Source: Anaerolineae bacterium (GTDB lineage Bacteria > Chloroflexota > Anaerolineae > Aggregatilineales > Ch27). Taken from it: 62,519 nucleotides of DNA. Below the pieces are notes generated by a model. It was not told where the DNA came from. It saw only the letters and a program-made list of their open reading frames with translations, and did no database searches. This document shows, piece by piece, positions 34,073 to 44,948 of the stretch. How positions within the stretch are numbered: position 1 is the stretch's first letter; each line of letters begins with the position of its first letter. The stretch covers positions 1 to 62,519 of the forward strand of contig JABLXG010000021.1 in NCBI GenBank assembly GCA_013178165.1. Reading direction: 5' to 3'. Both the position numbers and the translations under genes were made by a program.

Positions 34073-35258
34073 TCTTACAGAACTGGCCCTGCGCAACCAG
34101 GTGTTGGCTGCCCGCCAGCACGCCCGTACCCGCCGCCAGCAACTGCGCGGCACTTTGTTGACGGCGCTGGCACGTTTGCCACTCCCTCCGATCCGCGGGG
34201 ATGGGCGTACGATCCTGCTCATTCGCCCTGATCACCTGGGAGATGTGCTGCTGACCACCCCGGCCATCCGCGCTCTGGCCGCCGCCCTGCCAGAAGCCCG
34301 CCTGGTCGCACTGGTCGGCCTCTGGTCAGCAGGCGTGATCAGCGCCTACCCGGAGATCGACCTCACCCTGACGCTGCCCTTCCCGGGATTCGCCCGCCAC
34401 CCCGCCCGCGCCTCCGCTCAGCCTTACCTGCTGGCCTGGCGCTGGGCCAACCATCTGCGGCGGTTGCAGGTCGACAGTGCGATCGTCTTCCGCCCCGATC
34501 ACTGGTGGGGAGCCATGCTGGCTTTCCTGGCCCGCATTCCCCGCCGGATCGGGTTCGCCCTGCCCGATGTCGCGCCGTTCTTGACCGACGCCGTCCCTTT
34601 CCGCGCCAGTCATGCTGTGGAGCGCGGCCTGGCGCTCATCCGGGCACTTGGCGTCAGTGTTGATCATCCCTCCATCCTGACCTTCCCCATCCAGGATGAA
34701 GACCGGGAGTTCGTGCACCGGCAACTGGCCGAAGCCGGGCTGCCGCCGACGGCCCCCCGTGTCATCATCCACCCCGGCACGGGCACGCGCATCAAACAGT
34801 GGCCATCAGCCCACTGGGCGCTGGTAGCGGATCATCTTGCCCGGCGCTGGGGCGCGCCGATTCTGTTCACTGGCAGCGACCATGAGATTTCGCTGGTGCG
34901 CAGCATTACCGATCAGATGGCCGCGCCTGCCATCGTGCTGGCCGGGGAAACCACCGTCGGCCAGCTTGCGGCGCTTTATGAGGGCGCGCGTGTCGTTCTG
35001 GGACCGGATAGCGGCCCGCTCCACCTGGCCACCGCTGTTGGCGCGCCAACGGTTCACCTCTATGGTCCGGCGGACCCGGCGGAGTTTGGCCCCTGGGGCG
35101 ACCCCGTCCGTCACATCGTCCTGACCACAGCCATCGCTTGCCGTCCCTGCCGCATCCTGGATTGGCCCGGCGCCGACCCGGCTGATCACCCCTGTGTACG
35201 GGATATTGCCCCGGAGGCCGTACTGGAAGCGGCCATCCGTGCCACCGGCGAGAGCTAA
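34065..35258 (+). CDS. Glycosyltransferase family 9 (heptosyltransferase-like)
   Basis: The 397-residue protein shows GT9 marks: LLIRPDHLGDVLLTTPAIRAL (about residues 49-69), IIHPGTGTRIKQWP (about 233-246) and GPDSGPLHLATAVGAPTVHLYG (about 310-331). In diderms this family adds heptose to lipid A core. In a Chloroflexota setting without clear LPS genes it more likely adds a sugar to another glycan. Translation begins at TTG 34065, overlapping the previous stop. It is the third enzyme of a likely three-gene unit. Confidence 0.85.
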   Translation: MADLTELALRNQVLAARQHARTRRQQLRGTLLTALARLPLPPIRGDGRTILLIRPDHLGDVLLTTPAIRALAAALPEARLVALVGLWSAGVISAYPEIDLTLTLPFPGFARHPARASAQPYLLAWRWANHLRRLQVDSAIVFRPDHWWGAMLAFLARIPRRIGFALPDVAPFLTDAVPFRASHAVERGLALIRALGVSVDHPSILTFPIQDEDREFVHRQLAEAGLPPTAPRVIIHPGTGTRIKQWPSAHWALVADHLARRWGAPILFTGSDHEISLVRSITDQMAAPAIVLAGETTVGQLAALYEGARVVLGPDSGPLHLATAVGAPTVHLYGPADPAEFGPWGDPVRHIVLTTAIACRPCRILDWPGADPADHPCVRDIAPEAVLEAAIRATGES

Positions 35259-35377
35259 CGCTGACTTTTCCCCCGGCTGGCTGATCCCCGGCTCAACGCC
35301 CTCCACCGTACCCGCCCCCGGCCTGTGCTACAATACGCACAATCACATCAATTGTTATTCAAAAGGATTCGCCGGTC

Positions 35378-36295
35378 ATGTTCATCGAAAACCTTATCGC
35401 CAACCTCAATAATCCGCAGTCAGCAGTCCGCCTGGACATTATCCGCGTGCTCGGCATGGTGGAAGAGACGCAGGCGCTCGATCCACTGCGCGAGCGCTAC
35501 CGTCAGGAGACCGATCCCACTCTCAAGGAGACGGTGCTCTGGGCTGGCCGCCGTATCTACGCGGCCCGGCAAAATGGCTTCAGCACACTGGAGGCCATCT
35601 TCCAGCATTTCGGCGTATACCACGAACTGGAACGCCTGGAGCAGGAAGGCGAGGCTGACCTGCTCAAGAGACTGGATGACAACCTGCGCCTGGAAATGAT
35701 GCGCCGCCAGCGCGACGCCAGCCAGAAGAAAACCAACCTGGCCGTAGCCGCCGGGCTGGCCGGAGCTGTTGTCGGCGGGATGGGCACGACGCTGATGACC
35801 TCCATGTTGCAGGCCGGCGCGGAGGTCGCCTCCTCCAACCTGGAACCGCGCCCTGCCATTGGCTCCAGCCGCGCACCGGCGCTCAAACCCACCGATACAG
35901 ATATCTCCCGCTGGGTCAGGCGGCTGCGCGAAGGCGAGGATACCGCTATCCGCAGGACAGCAGCGCAGGAACTGTTCACCCTCAACAATCCGGCGGCCCT
36001 CCCCCACCTGGCCTGCGCCTTCCTGGCCGATCCTGCACCGGAAGTGCGCCAGGCCGCTGAACGTTTCGGCAAGTTCCTGTACTGGAACACCGTGTACTGG
36101 GAGATGGAACAGGACGGTTCGCTGGCAACGGAGATCGCCCGGCGTCGGGCCGCAAAGGCAAGCATCGCCCCCTCGCCCACGCCGACGGCGTCTCCGGTGC
36201 AGCCTGTCGCTCCGCCGCCCCAGGAAGATGTCGTTGAGATTCTGCGCCGCGCCGAAGAAGCTCGTCGTCGCCGTCTGGAAAAGCGCGGCAAATAG
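35378..36295 (+). CDS. HEAT-repeat-like protein with internal hydrophobic segment
   Basis: The 305-residue protein has two helical-repeat parts. One is at the N-terminus (about 1-100, NPQSAVRLDIIRVLGMVEE) and one in the middle (about 175-235, with AAQELFTLNNPAALPHLACAF and PAPEVRQAAERFGKF). Between them lies a Gly/Ala-rich hydrophobic stretch (about 120-145). The tail is Pro-rich and then Arg/Glu-rich. HEAT-like repeats usually bind proteins. I recognise no specific family. ATG 35378 follows AAAAGGA, and a TACAAT (35329-35334) lies 44 bp upstream as a possible -10. Confidence 0.65.
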   Translation: MFIENLIANLNNPQSAVRLDIIRVLGMVEETQALDPLRERYRQETDPTLKETVLWAGRRIYAARQNGFSTLEAIFQHFGVYHELERLEQEGEADLLKRLDDNLRLEMMRRQRDASQKKTNLAVAAGLAGAVVGGMGTTLMTSMLQAGAEVASSNLEPRPAIGSSRAPALKPTDTDISRWVRRLREGEDTAIRRTAAQELFTLNNPAALPHLACAFLADPAPEVRQAAERFGKFLYWNTVYWEMEQDGSLATEIARRRAAKASIAPSPTPTASPVQPVAPPPQEDVVEILRRAEEARRRRLEKRGK

Positions 36296-36334
36296 CTGTG
36301 GAAAAGCCTGCGAGCAGGCTGTTGGTGTGTCCTC

Positions 36335-36353
36335 AGACGCTGTTGGTGCGTCT
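36335..36353 (+). repeat. Short hairpin and tandem repeat in the ppk2 leader
   Basis: GCTGTTGGTGYGTC occurs twice (from 36318 and from 36339). The second copy sits in AGACGC/GCGTCT (36335-36340 with 36348-36353), a 6-bp stem with a 7-nt loop. The structure ends about 10 bp before the AGGGAGGA site of the polyphosphate kinase gene, so it could influence translation. It may also be chance. Confidence 0.35.
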
Positions 36354-36374
36354 CCTGCTAACAGGGAGGAAAGA

Positions 36375-37184
36375 ATGAAAGAGCAGCCGCTGACCCTGCC
36401 GCCGGGCAAACGCTTCCGCCTGAAGGACTTCGATCCCGGCTATACTGGCACATTCGGAAACAAGAAGGAAGCTGCCCAGGAGCTTCAGCAGAATCTGGAG
36501 CGTCTGCACAGCCTGCAGGAAATGCTTTACGCACAGGGCAAACACGCCCTCCTGATTGTACTGCAGGCAATGGACACCGGCGGCAAGGATGGCGTGATCG
36601 AGCATGTCATGGGTGCGTTCAACCCGCAGGGTGTGCGCGTCACGTCATTCAAAGTCCCCACGGAAGAAGAACTGGCCCATGATTTTCTGTGGCGCATTCA
36701 TGCCGCGGTCCCACGCCGGGGTATGATCGGCATCTTTAACCGCTCTCACTATGAAGATGTACTGGTGGTGCGGGTCAAGAATCTGGCGCCGGAAGAGGTG
36801 TGGCAGCGACGCTACGATCACATCAACGCTTTTGAGCGCTTACTGGCCGACAGCGGCGTGACCATTGTCAAATTCTACCTGCACATCAGCAAGCAAGAAC
36901 AGAAGGAGCGTCTGCTGGAGCGCCGGAACACGCCGGAAAAGCAATGGAAGTTTGCTCCCGGCGATCTGGAAGAGCGCACGCGCTGGGATGACTACATGGC
37001 CGCCTTCGAGGATGCCCTGACCCGCTGCAACCAGGACTATGCGCCCTGGTACGTCATCCCTTCGGACCGCAAGTGGTACCGTAACCTGATCATCTCGCGC
37101 GTTCTTATCGAGACGATGGAGAAAATGGAACTGGCTTATCCTACGCCGCCACCAGACATCGAGAAATACGAAATTCCGGATTGA
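36375..37184 (+). CDS. Polyphosphate kinase 2 family protein
   Basis: The 269-residue single-domain kinase uses polyphosphate to phosphorylate nucleotides, or the reverse. AMDTGGKDGVIEHV (about residues 64-77) is the Walker A region, FNRSHYEDVLVVRV (about 120-133) the Walker B and lid region, and ERTRWDDYMAAFEDAL (about 196-211) the conserved helix. Length and motifs match PPK2 proteins that act on AMP or ADP. The class is not certain. The upstream frame is open far past ATG 36375, but that codon has a strong GGGAGGAAAG site. Confidence 0.93.
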   Translation: MKEQPLTLPPGKRFRLKDFDPGYTGTFGNKKEAAQELQQNLERLHSLQEMLYAQGKHALLIVLQAMDTGGKDGVIEHVMGAFNPQGVRVTSFKVPTEEELAHDFLWRIHAAVPRRGMIGIFNRSHYEDVLVVRVKNLAPEEVWQRRYDHINAFERLLADSGVTIVKFYLHISKQEQKERLLERRNTPEKQWKFAPGDLEERTRWDDYMAAFEDALTRCNQDYAPWYVIPSDRKWYRNLIISRVLIETMEKMELAYPTPPPDIEKYEIPD

Positions 37185-37204
37185 GCCAGTTGTCGGCCAT
37201 TCAA

Positions 37205-38914
37205 TCAGGTCTCGTTCTCAAGCCCGCGAGGGGTGACTTCGCGGGCAGTTTCATGGCGATAGGTGACCATACCCGGCTTGCCGCCCTTGATCTTGCGCAC
37301 GTACTTGCGCAGTGTGACGTCGACCAGGACACGCCCCTCCGCCCGCGCTGCGCTGTAGTAGGCAGCCAGTTCCGCTGCCCGCCGGATCACCGCATCCGGC
37401 ACTGTGCGCCCCTCCGAGCGGATGATCACGTGGGCGCCCGGCACGCCGCGTGCATGCAGCCAGAGGTCTTCCGGGCCGCCTTTGCCAAACGTGACCTGCT
37501 CGTTCTGGCGAGCGTTGCGCCCTACCCAGATCGTCAAGCCTTCCGGCGTCTCCACCCGCAGCGGCGCGGGCTTGCCGCCCTGCGGGTGCGCCTGGCGCGG
37601 CCCACGCCAGTAGCCGTCGCGCTCCAGCGCATCGCGCACTTCGTCGATCTCCGGCCAGCTTGCCGCCAGCACCAGGTCGGTCTCCAGCTGGCGGAGGAAG
37701 GCCAACTCCTGCTCGGCAGCGGCCAGCCGCTCCGGGACATCAGCCAGGGCACGCTTGGCTTTATCATAGCGGGCAAAGTACTGCCTGGCGTTCTCCAGGG
37801 CAGAAAGCGCCGGGTCGAGCGCAATAGTGATCGGCGGGCCATCTGGATCGTACTGGGCGGCAAAGGTGGTCGCTCCCGGTGGGATGGTATACTGGTAAGC
37901 CAGTAGCAGTTCCCCGGCCTGACGCAGGGCGTCCAGTTCACTCTGGTCCCTAAGCGACCGGCGCATCGCCTCCGCCTTGTGGCTGACCCGCGCTATCGCC
38001 TCTTCAAGCTGTTCGCGGACTGGCCGCTTGGCTTCCTCATAGGCTTCCTCGCCGACCGGTGCGCCATAATAGGCCACAAGCGCCTCGCTCATCGACGCCG
38101 CCGGTTGCCAGCTATCCCGGTAAGTCAATGGCCTGGGCGCGCAGGCAACAACCCGGCCAGCCTGATCAATAAGACAGCCAGGGTGCCAGTCGCGCTGCAA
38201 CAGAGGCGCCAGGACATCCTGTAACGCCAGAGCTACTGCCCGCGCGCTGGTATCGCCGGCTCTGGCGTTAGGCTCGCCCGCCGCCCGGAAGATGATCTCC
38301 CGCGCCAGCAGTGGGCTGATACCCAGCAACCGTCCCGTCAGCGCCCGCCAGGCCGGCTCGCCGGGATCGGCTTCCAGGCAGTCTTCCAGATCACCCAGAG
38401 TCACCATATCGGGCTGAATCCTGCCCGTCTGCCTGGGCGGCGGCACATAATCGCGCCCCGGCAGGCTCACCCGCACCCGGTTCTCTGCCGCCCCTACCCG
38501 GCGGATACAGTCCAGAATCACGCCTTCCTGCACCAGCAGGATGTTCGCCCGGCGCTCGATCCCCTCGAAGATCACCTCGCTGACGCCCTCCGGGCTGTCA
38601 ACATGCAGCGTGAACATGCGTTCCCAGGCCGGCTGGCTGATCGCCTCGATGATCCCGCCTTCGACGTACCGCCGCAGCAACAGGCCAAGCTGGGTGGGGT
38701 GTGGCAGGCCACGACGCAGTTTCTCCCCGCTGACCAGCGCATAAGGCCGGGCAGGTGTGGCATCCAGAATCAGGTAGTGCCGTTCGTGGTGGGCGTAAAC
38801 TTCCAGGCCCACTGCGCTCTCGCTCAAGTCAATGACTTTTTGCACCCGTCCACCGGCAATCCGATCAGTCAGTTCGTCCACCAGGGCGTTGATGGTGAAT
38901 ACGTCGAAGTACAT
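37205..38914 (-). CDS. rqcH: RqcH / NFACT-family ribosome quality-control protein
   Basis: The 569-residue protein has the NFACT layout: an N-terminal domain starting MYFDVFTINALVDELTDRI, helix-hairpin-helix and coiled-coil parts (about 300-420), and a C-terminal NFACT-R domain with FGKGGPEDLWLHARGVPGAHVII (about 483-505). RqcH binds stalled 50S-peptidyl-tRNA complexes and adds C-terminal alanine tails. Older annotations call it fibronectin-binding FbpA. ATG 38914 follows GGGAGAAGG. A TATAGT at 38946-38951 is a possible -10. Confidence 0.9.
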   Translation of the reverse strand: MYFDVFTINALVDELTDRIAGGRVQKVIDLSESAVGLEVYAHHERHYLILDATPARPYALVSGEKLRRGLPHPTQLGLLLRRYVEGGIIEAISQPAWERMFTLHVDSPEGVSEVIFEGIERRANILLVQEGVILDCIRRVGAAENRVRVSLPGRDYVPPPRQTGRIQPDMVTLGDLEDCLEADPGEPAWRALTGRLLGISPLLAREIIFRAAGEPNARAGDTSARAVALALQDVLAPLLQRDWHPGCLIDQAGRVVACAPRPLTYRDSWQPAASMSEALVAYYGAPVGEEAYEEAKRPVREQLEEAIARVSHKAEAMRRSLRDQSELDALRQAGELLLAYQYTIPPGATTFAAQYDPDGPPITIALDPALSALENARQYFARYDKAKRALADVPERLAAAEQELAFLRQLETDLVLAASWPEIDEVRDALERDGYWRGPRQAHPQGGKPAPLRVETPEGLTIWVGRNARQNEQVTFGKGGPEDLWLHARGVPGAHVIIRSEGRTVPDAVIRRAAELAAYYSAARAEGRVLVDVTLRKYVRKIKGGKPGMVTYRHETAREVTPRGLENET

Positions 38915-38993
38915 ACCTTCTCCCATTCTCCCGTCATGCACGCTTACTATAACGCATCCCGCAAGCTCAGTGGCACGGCGCCGGGCATAATGC

Positions 38994-38999
38994 TACAAT
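38994..38999 (+). promoter_or_regulatory. -10 element of a leaderless NTPase gene
   Basis: TACAAT ends 7 nt before ATG 39007. A GTGGCA 18 bp upstream is a passable -35. The geometry equals that of the genes at 23626 and 31719. Confidence 0.5.
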
Positions 39000-39006
39000 G
39001 CGGCCC

Positions 39007-39552
39007 ATGCACAATGGGATTCGAATTGCCATCGGCTCACTTAATCCGGTCAAGCGCGCGGCGGCGCAGGATGTGCTGGCGGAGCTATTCCCCGGCGCCA
39101 GCTTCACGGCTGTTGACGCACCTTCCGGTGTCTCCGTGCAGCCCTGGGGTGAGGAAGAAACCCGCACCGGCGCGCTGCACCGGGCGCGCGCCGCCCTAGA
39201 ACAGACTGGCGCTGACCTTGCCATCGGTTTTGAAGGCGGCCTGATTGAGACCGAATTGGGGCTGATGACCTGCGCCTGGTGCACCGTGATCAGCAGGGAT
39301 GGGCGGCTTGGCGTCGGCGGCGGTTCGCACATGTTGCTGCCGCCAGCAGTCAGCGAATTACTGGCAACCGGCATGGAACTGGGTTCAGTGATGGATACTC
39401 TGACCGGTCAGCGCAACACCAAGCATGACCTGGGGGCGATCGGCATCCTGACCGCCGGTCTGGAATCCCGGCAGAGCGCCTATGCCCATATTCTGCGCTT
39501 GGCGCTGGCTCCATTCCTCAGCCCGGCGTACTACAGCAGGGAGCAGTCGTGA
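39007..39552 (+). CDS. Inosine/xanthosine triphosphatase, YjjX family
   Basis: The 181-residue protein hydrolyses non-canonical or oxidised nucleoside triphosphates such as ITP and [23 protein letters not shown] (about residues 6-25) is the start motif of the family, and [24 protein letters not shown] (about 57-80) the central region. TDVLTGQ-like [21 protein letters not shown] (about 130-150) is the C-terminal mark. ATG 39007 is preferred over an ATG three codons earlier because of the -10 spacing. The stop overlaps the next GTG start. Confidence 0.85.
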   Translation: MHNGIRIAIGSLNPVKRAAAQDVLAELFPGASFTAVDAPSGVSVQPWGEEETRTGALHRARAALEQTGADLAIGFEGGLIETELGLMTCAWCTVISRDGRLGVGGGSHMLLPPAVSELLATGMELGSVMDTLTGQRNTKHDLGAIGILTAGLESRQSAYAHILRLALAPFLSPAYYSREQS

Positions 39553-40385
39553 GCGAAGCAGCAGTCATTGCCCGCACCGGCAGCCGACCGGTCACCGTCG
39601 ATACCCTGGTTGAAGACCTTGCCGCTCTGGGCCTCCAGCAGGGCATGGTCGTACTGGTGCATAGCTCCCTCAGCAGTCTGGGCTGGGTTTGTGGCGGGCC
39701 GGTAGCCGTCATCCGCGCCCTTGAGACCATCCTGGAGCCAGCAGGAACACTCGTCATGCCGGCTCATTCCGGCGATCTGTCCGATCCAGCGCTGTGGGTC
39801 AACCCGCCTGTCCCCCGCGAATGGTGGGAAATGATCCGCCAATCCATGCCAGCCTTTGACCCTGATCTCACGCCAACACGAGGCATGGGCGTGATCGCTG
39901 AATGCTTTCGTAAAATGCCTGGTGTGCTGCGTAGTTATCATCCGCAAGTCTCATTTGCCGCGCGTGGTCGGTACGCTGCAATGATCACCGCCAGCCATAG
40001 CCTGGCTTACGGCCTGGGCGAAGGATCACCGCTGGCGCGGATCTATGACCTGGATGGCTGGGTGCTGTTGCTGGGTGTCGGCCATGGCAACAACACATCG
40101 CTACACCTGGCCGAGTACCGGGCCAGCTACCCCGGCAAGAAGACCATTGTGCAGGGCGCGCCCATCATAGATAACAGCGTGCGTCGCTGGGCGGGGATCC
40201 CCGATCTCGATCTGGACTGCGGTGACTTCGAGCAACTGGGAGAAGCCTTTAACGCCACTGGCCAGGTTCGGCAGGGGACGGTGGGCTGTGGCCGGGCCCT
40301 GCTCATGCGGCAACGCCCGCTGGTGGACTTCGCTGTCCGGTGGATGGAAGAAAATCGGCAGCCACCGGCAACCGATCAGCAGTAG
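39549..40385 (+). CDS. AAC(3)-family N-acetyltransferase
   Basis: This 278-residue protein belongs to the family of aminoglycoside 3-N-acetyltransferases (Antibiotic_NAT). [21 protein letters not shown] (about residues 35-55), [48 protein letters not shown] (about 108-138) and [17 protein letters not shown] follow in the usual order. Members acetylate aminoglycosides, but environmental ones may act on other amines. GTG 39549 overlaps the NTPase stop by 4 nt, so the two are coupled. Resistance is not shown by sequence alone. Confidence 0.88.
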   Translation: MSEAAVIARTGSRPVTVDTLVEDLAALGLQQGMVVLVHSSLSSLGWVCGGPVAVIRALETILEPAGTLVMPAHSGDLSDPALWVNPPVPREWWEMIRQSMPAFDPDLTPTRGMGVIAECFRKMPGVLRSYHPQVSFAARGRYAAMITASHSLAYGLGEGSPLARIYDLDGWVLLLGVGHGNNTSLHLAEYRASYPGKKTIVQGAPIIDNSVRRWAGIPDLDLDCGDFEQLGEAFNATGQVRQGTVGCGRALLMRQRPLVDFAVRWMEENRQPPATDQQ

Positions 40386-40446
40386 ACAACAGGTATTTGC
40401 GCGTGGAGCGCCTGCCCTACGCCGTTTTTGCAGGGGAGCACAGACG

Positions 40447-41565
40447 ATGAAAAAAACTATCAGCGTGATTCTGTTGAGCACCCTCTTCGTCATGGCTGCG
40501 TGCACTACCGCGCCGCCCCCAGCAGAGCAAACGGCAGGCACAGGCGCGACGCTGGCGCCAGTGCCCGCCCGGCCTGCCATCCAGCTGAGCAAGGGAGAAA
40601 CAGTGACGAACGGCCTGGCCGGGGCCTATTGCTGGCTCCAGGCAGCCAATGACATCCGTTGTGAGCCGGACCCGCTGAATATGCAACCTGAGGATGCGCT
40701 GGCCGTCAGCCAGGGTGACATCGTCACCTTCACCATTGACAGCGAGCTAGGCCCTCCGGCGCATCTCTACATCCGCCTGCTGGATGATCTTGACACTGGT
40801 GGCGCTCCAACGGAGATCGAATTGCCTGCCCCGCCGCCAGCCAGCCTGGACTACCAGGTTGATCTTGAACCGGGCACTCACCGGCTGGCACTGGTGGCGG
40901 AATACCCGATCCTGGAAGGTGAAATAGGTTTTGTCTCCACCATCTTTGCGCTGGATGTGGCCGGGGCGGTAGCCGCTGCACCGACCCAAACAGCCGTCAT
41001 CGAGCCAACTGAGCTGCTTACCCAGCCCCCTACTCTGGAAAAGCCAACGGCCACGCCAGAGCCATCGCCAACAGAACCGTCAGAACCAACCGCCACAACG
41101 GCGGTGGAAGTCCAACCTACCGCTACAGCGCTCCCGCCCACAGCTGAACCTGCCACGGCCACGCCGGCCCTGCTGCCCACCGCGGCCCCACAGGTCGCCG
41201 CGCCGGAGGTGGTGATCGTACGCGGGCGGACGATCCTGCAACCGTACAGCGTGAGCTTCTGCACCATCGGTCAGGACGGCGCACAGACGTGCAGCGACTT
41301 TTCAACGGCTGGCCAAGGCGCAGCGCTGGAGGTCACCAGCGGCGACACCCTCCGTATTGACTCGGCGGCGGGTGGACCGCTCAGCATGACCTTCACGCTG
41401 CTCAGCAGCGCGCGCAACCGCGAACTGGGGCGGTTGCAGGTTCCGGGCAACCCGATCGCACTCTATGATGTCATAGCGGAGCCGGACAGCTATATCTTGC
41501 GCGTGGAAACGGAATGGCCGGGAGCAACGGCCACCTATGAATTCAGGCTGGATGTGACAGGTTAG
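40447..41565 (+). CDS. Lipoprotein with Pro/Thr linker between two similar domains
   Basis: The 372-residue protein has a lipoprotein signal (MKKTISVILLSTLFVMAAC, lipobox Cys at 19). A first beta-rich domain (about 45-180) and a second one (about 245-372) flank a linker of about 60 residues made of Pro, Thr, Ala and Glu. Both domains open with a SxGD(I/T) segment and end with an EPG(T/S)-type strand followed by AEYP/ETEWP, suggesting internal duplication. The product should be tethered to the outer face of the cytoplasmic membrane. Its ligand is unknown. Confidence 0.7.
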   Translation: MKKTISVILLSTLFVMAACTTAPPPAEQTAGTGATLAPVPARPAIQLSKGETVTNGLAGAYCWLQAANDIRCEPDPLNMQPEDALAVSQGDIVTFTIDSELGPPAHLYIRLLDDLDTGGAPTEIELPAPPPASLDYQVDLEPGTHRLALVAEYPILEGEIGFVSTIFALDVAGAVAAAPTQTAVIEPTELLTQPPTLEKPTATPEPSPTEPSEPTATTAVEVQPTATALPPTAEPATATPALLPTAAPQVAAPEVVIVRGRTILQPYSVSFCTIGQDGAQTCSDFSTAGQGAALEVTSGDTLRIDSAAGGPLSMTFTLLSSARNRELGRLQVPGNPIALYDVIAEPDSYILRVETEWPGATATYEFRLDVTG

Positions 41566-41634
41566 GCCCGCACCAGAGGGCCACCCTGTTTGTATGTATT
41601 GACATAGCTACCGTACCAACAGTGGAGTGACAGA

Positions 41635-44059
<2,425 letters not shown>

Positions 44060-44108
44060 GCCTGCCGGGAAGTATGGTAGAATGCAGCCTGCTTGAGGAC
44101 GTGTTTGT

Positions 44109-44573
44109 ATGCGCCAGACAGGAACGCCGCCGGTCATGACCCTCCCAACGCCTGAAAAGCGACATCGCCGTGAGGTCTATACTGCCATCGTTCTCCCGGC
44201 GGCCGGCGCCCTGTTGCTGCTTGTCGTGTTGCTGGCGCTGGCTATTGGCCTGCTCAACCCGCTGCAGTTCGGGATGGTCGCTGACCTGATGGCGATCATG
44301 TTCGTCCTGGTCCCCTGGGCCATCATCTGCCTGATCCCGACCCTGATCCTGATGGCCGCCGCGCTGGGTTTCTGGGGCATGCATGGGAACATCGCGCGTC
44401 CGCTGGCCCGGTTGCGGCAGGGAATCATCGGGCAACTTGCTGTCATCAGGCGGGAAGTGCCGCGGGTGAGCGAGCCAGTCATTGCGCTGCAGCATCGTCT
44501 GGCTTACTGGGAGCGGTTGTTGAACGTGCCGCGTGCGCGCAGAGGCGAGGAGAAGCGATCCAATGACCGTTAA
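44109..44573 (+). CDS. Small membrane protein, unknown
   Basis: The 154-residue protein has a basic N-terminus, two long hydrophobic segments (about residues 25-50 and 58-92) and a basic, amphipathic C-terminal tail. No family is recognised. A TAGAAT (44078-44083) lies upstream as a possible -10, and GAGGAC precedes ATG 44109. Its last 11 bases overlap the next small gene, so the two products may interact. Confidence 0.6.
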   Translation: MRQTGTPPVMTLPTPEKRHRREVYTAIVLPAAGALLLLVVLLALAIGLLNPLQFGMVADLMAIMFVLVPWAIICLIPTLILMAAALGFWGMHGNIARPLARLRQGIIGQLAVIRREVPRVSEPVIALQHRLAYWERLLNVPRARRGEEKRSNDR

Positions 44574-44820
44574 GCAAAACACATCCACCGAGCGGGTGAC
44601 GCCCGCCACTGGCGGCCTGAGCTGGAAGGCCAGCGCCTACCTGATCGGTGCGCTGATCGGGCTGTTTCTGGGTATACTGACCGCTTATCTGTACGTCCGC
44701 GCCTCCGAAGAGAGCGCCAGCAAAGGGCCGACCAAGATCAAGACTGGCGACGCCATGAAACTTTCGCTGGCGCTGCTGACGCTCATCCGCCAGATCACGG
44801 AGATCGGCAGCAAGTCCTGA
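44563..44820 (+). CDS. Small single-pass membrane protein, unknown
   Basis: The 85-residue protein has one hydrophobic segment (about residues 24-45, ending in LYVRASEES) and a short charged tail. ATG 44563 follows GAGGAGAAG and overlaps the previous gene by 11 nt. The spacing suggests coupled expression with the 154-residue membrane protein. A strong terminator follows. I recognise no family. Confidence 0.6.
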   Translation: MTVKQNTSTERVTPATGGLSWKASAYLIGALIGLFLGILTAYLYVRASEESASKGPTKIKTGDAMKLSLALLTLIRQITEIGSKS

Positions 44821-44844
44821 GCGGTGCCTGCCATGAGTATGCGT

Positions 44845-44890
44845 AATCGGGTGTCCTGACACCGTCCAGACACCCGATTTTCGTTTGGCC
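44845..44890 (+). terminator. Rho-independent terminator
   Basis: AATCGGGTGTC (44845-44855) pairs perfectly with GACACCCGATT (44869-44879) around a 13-nt loop and is followed by TTTCGTTT. It closes the unit of two small membrane protein genes. Confidence 0.85.
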
Positions 44891-44948
44891 CCGCCTGTTC
44901 TGCCGGAGCGGAAATCCGGGGCGCAGGTCGGCTGAGGAGTGATGGGCG

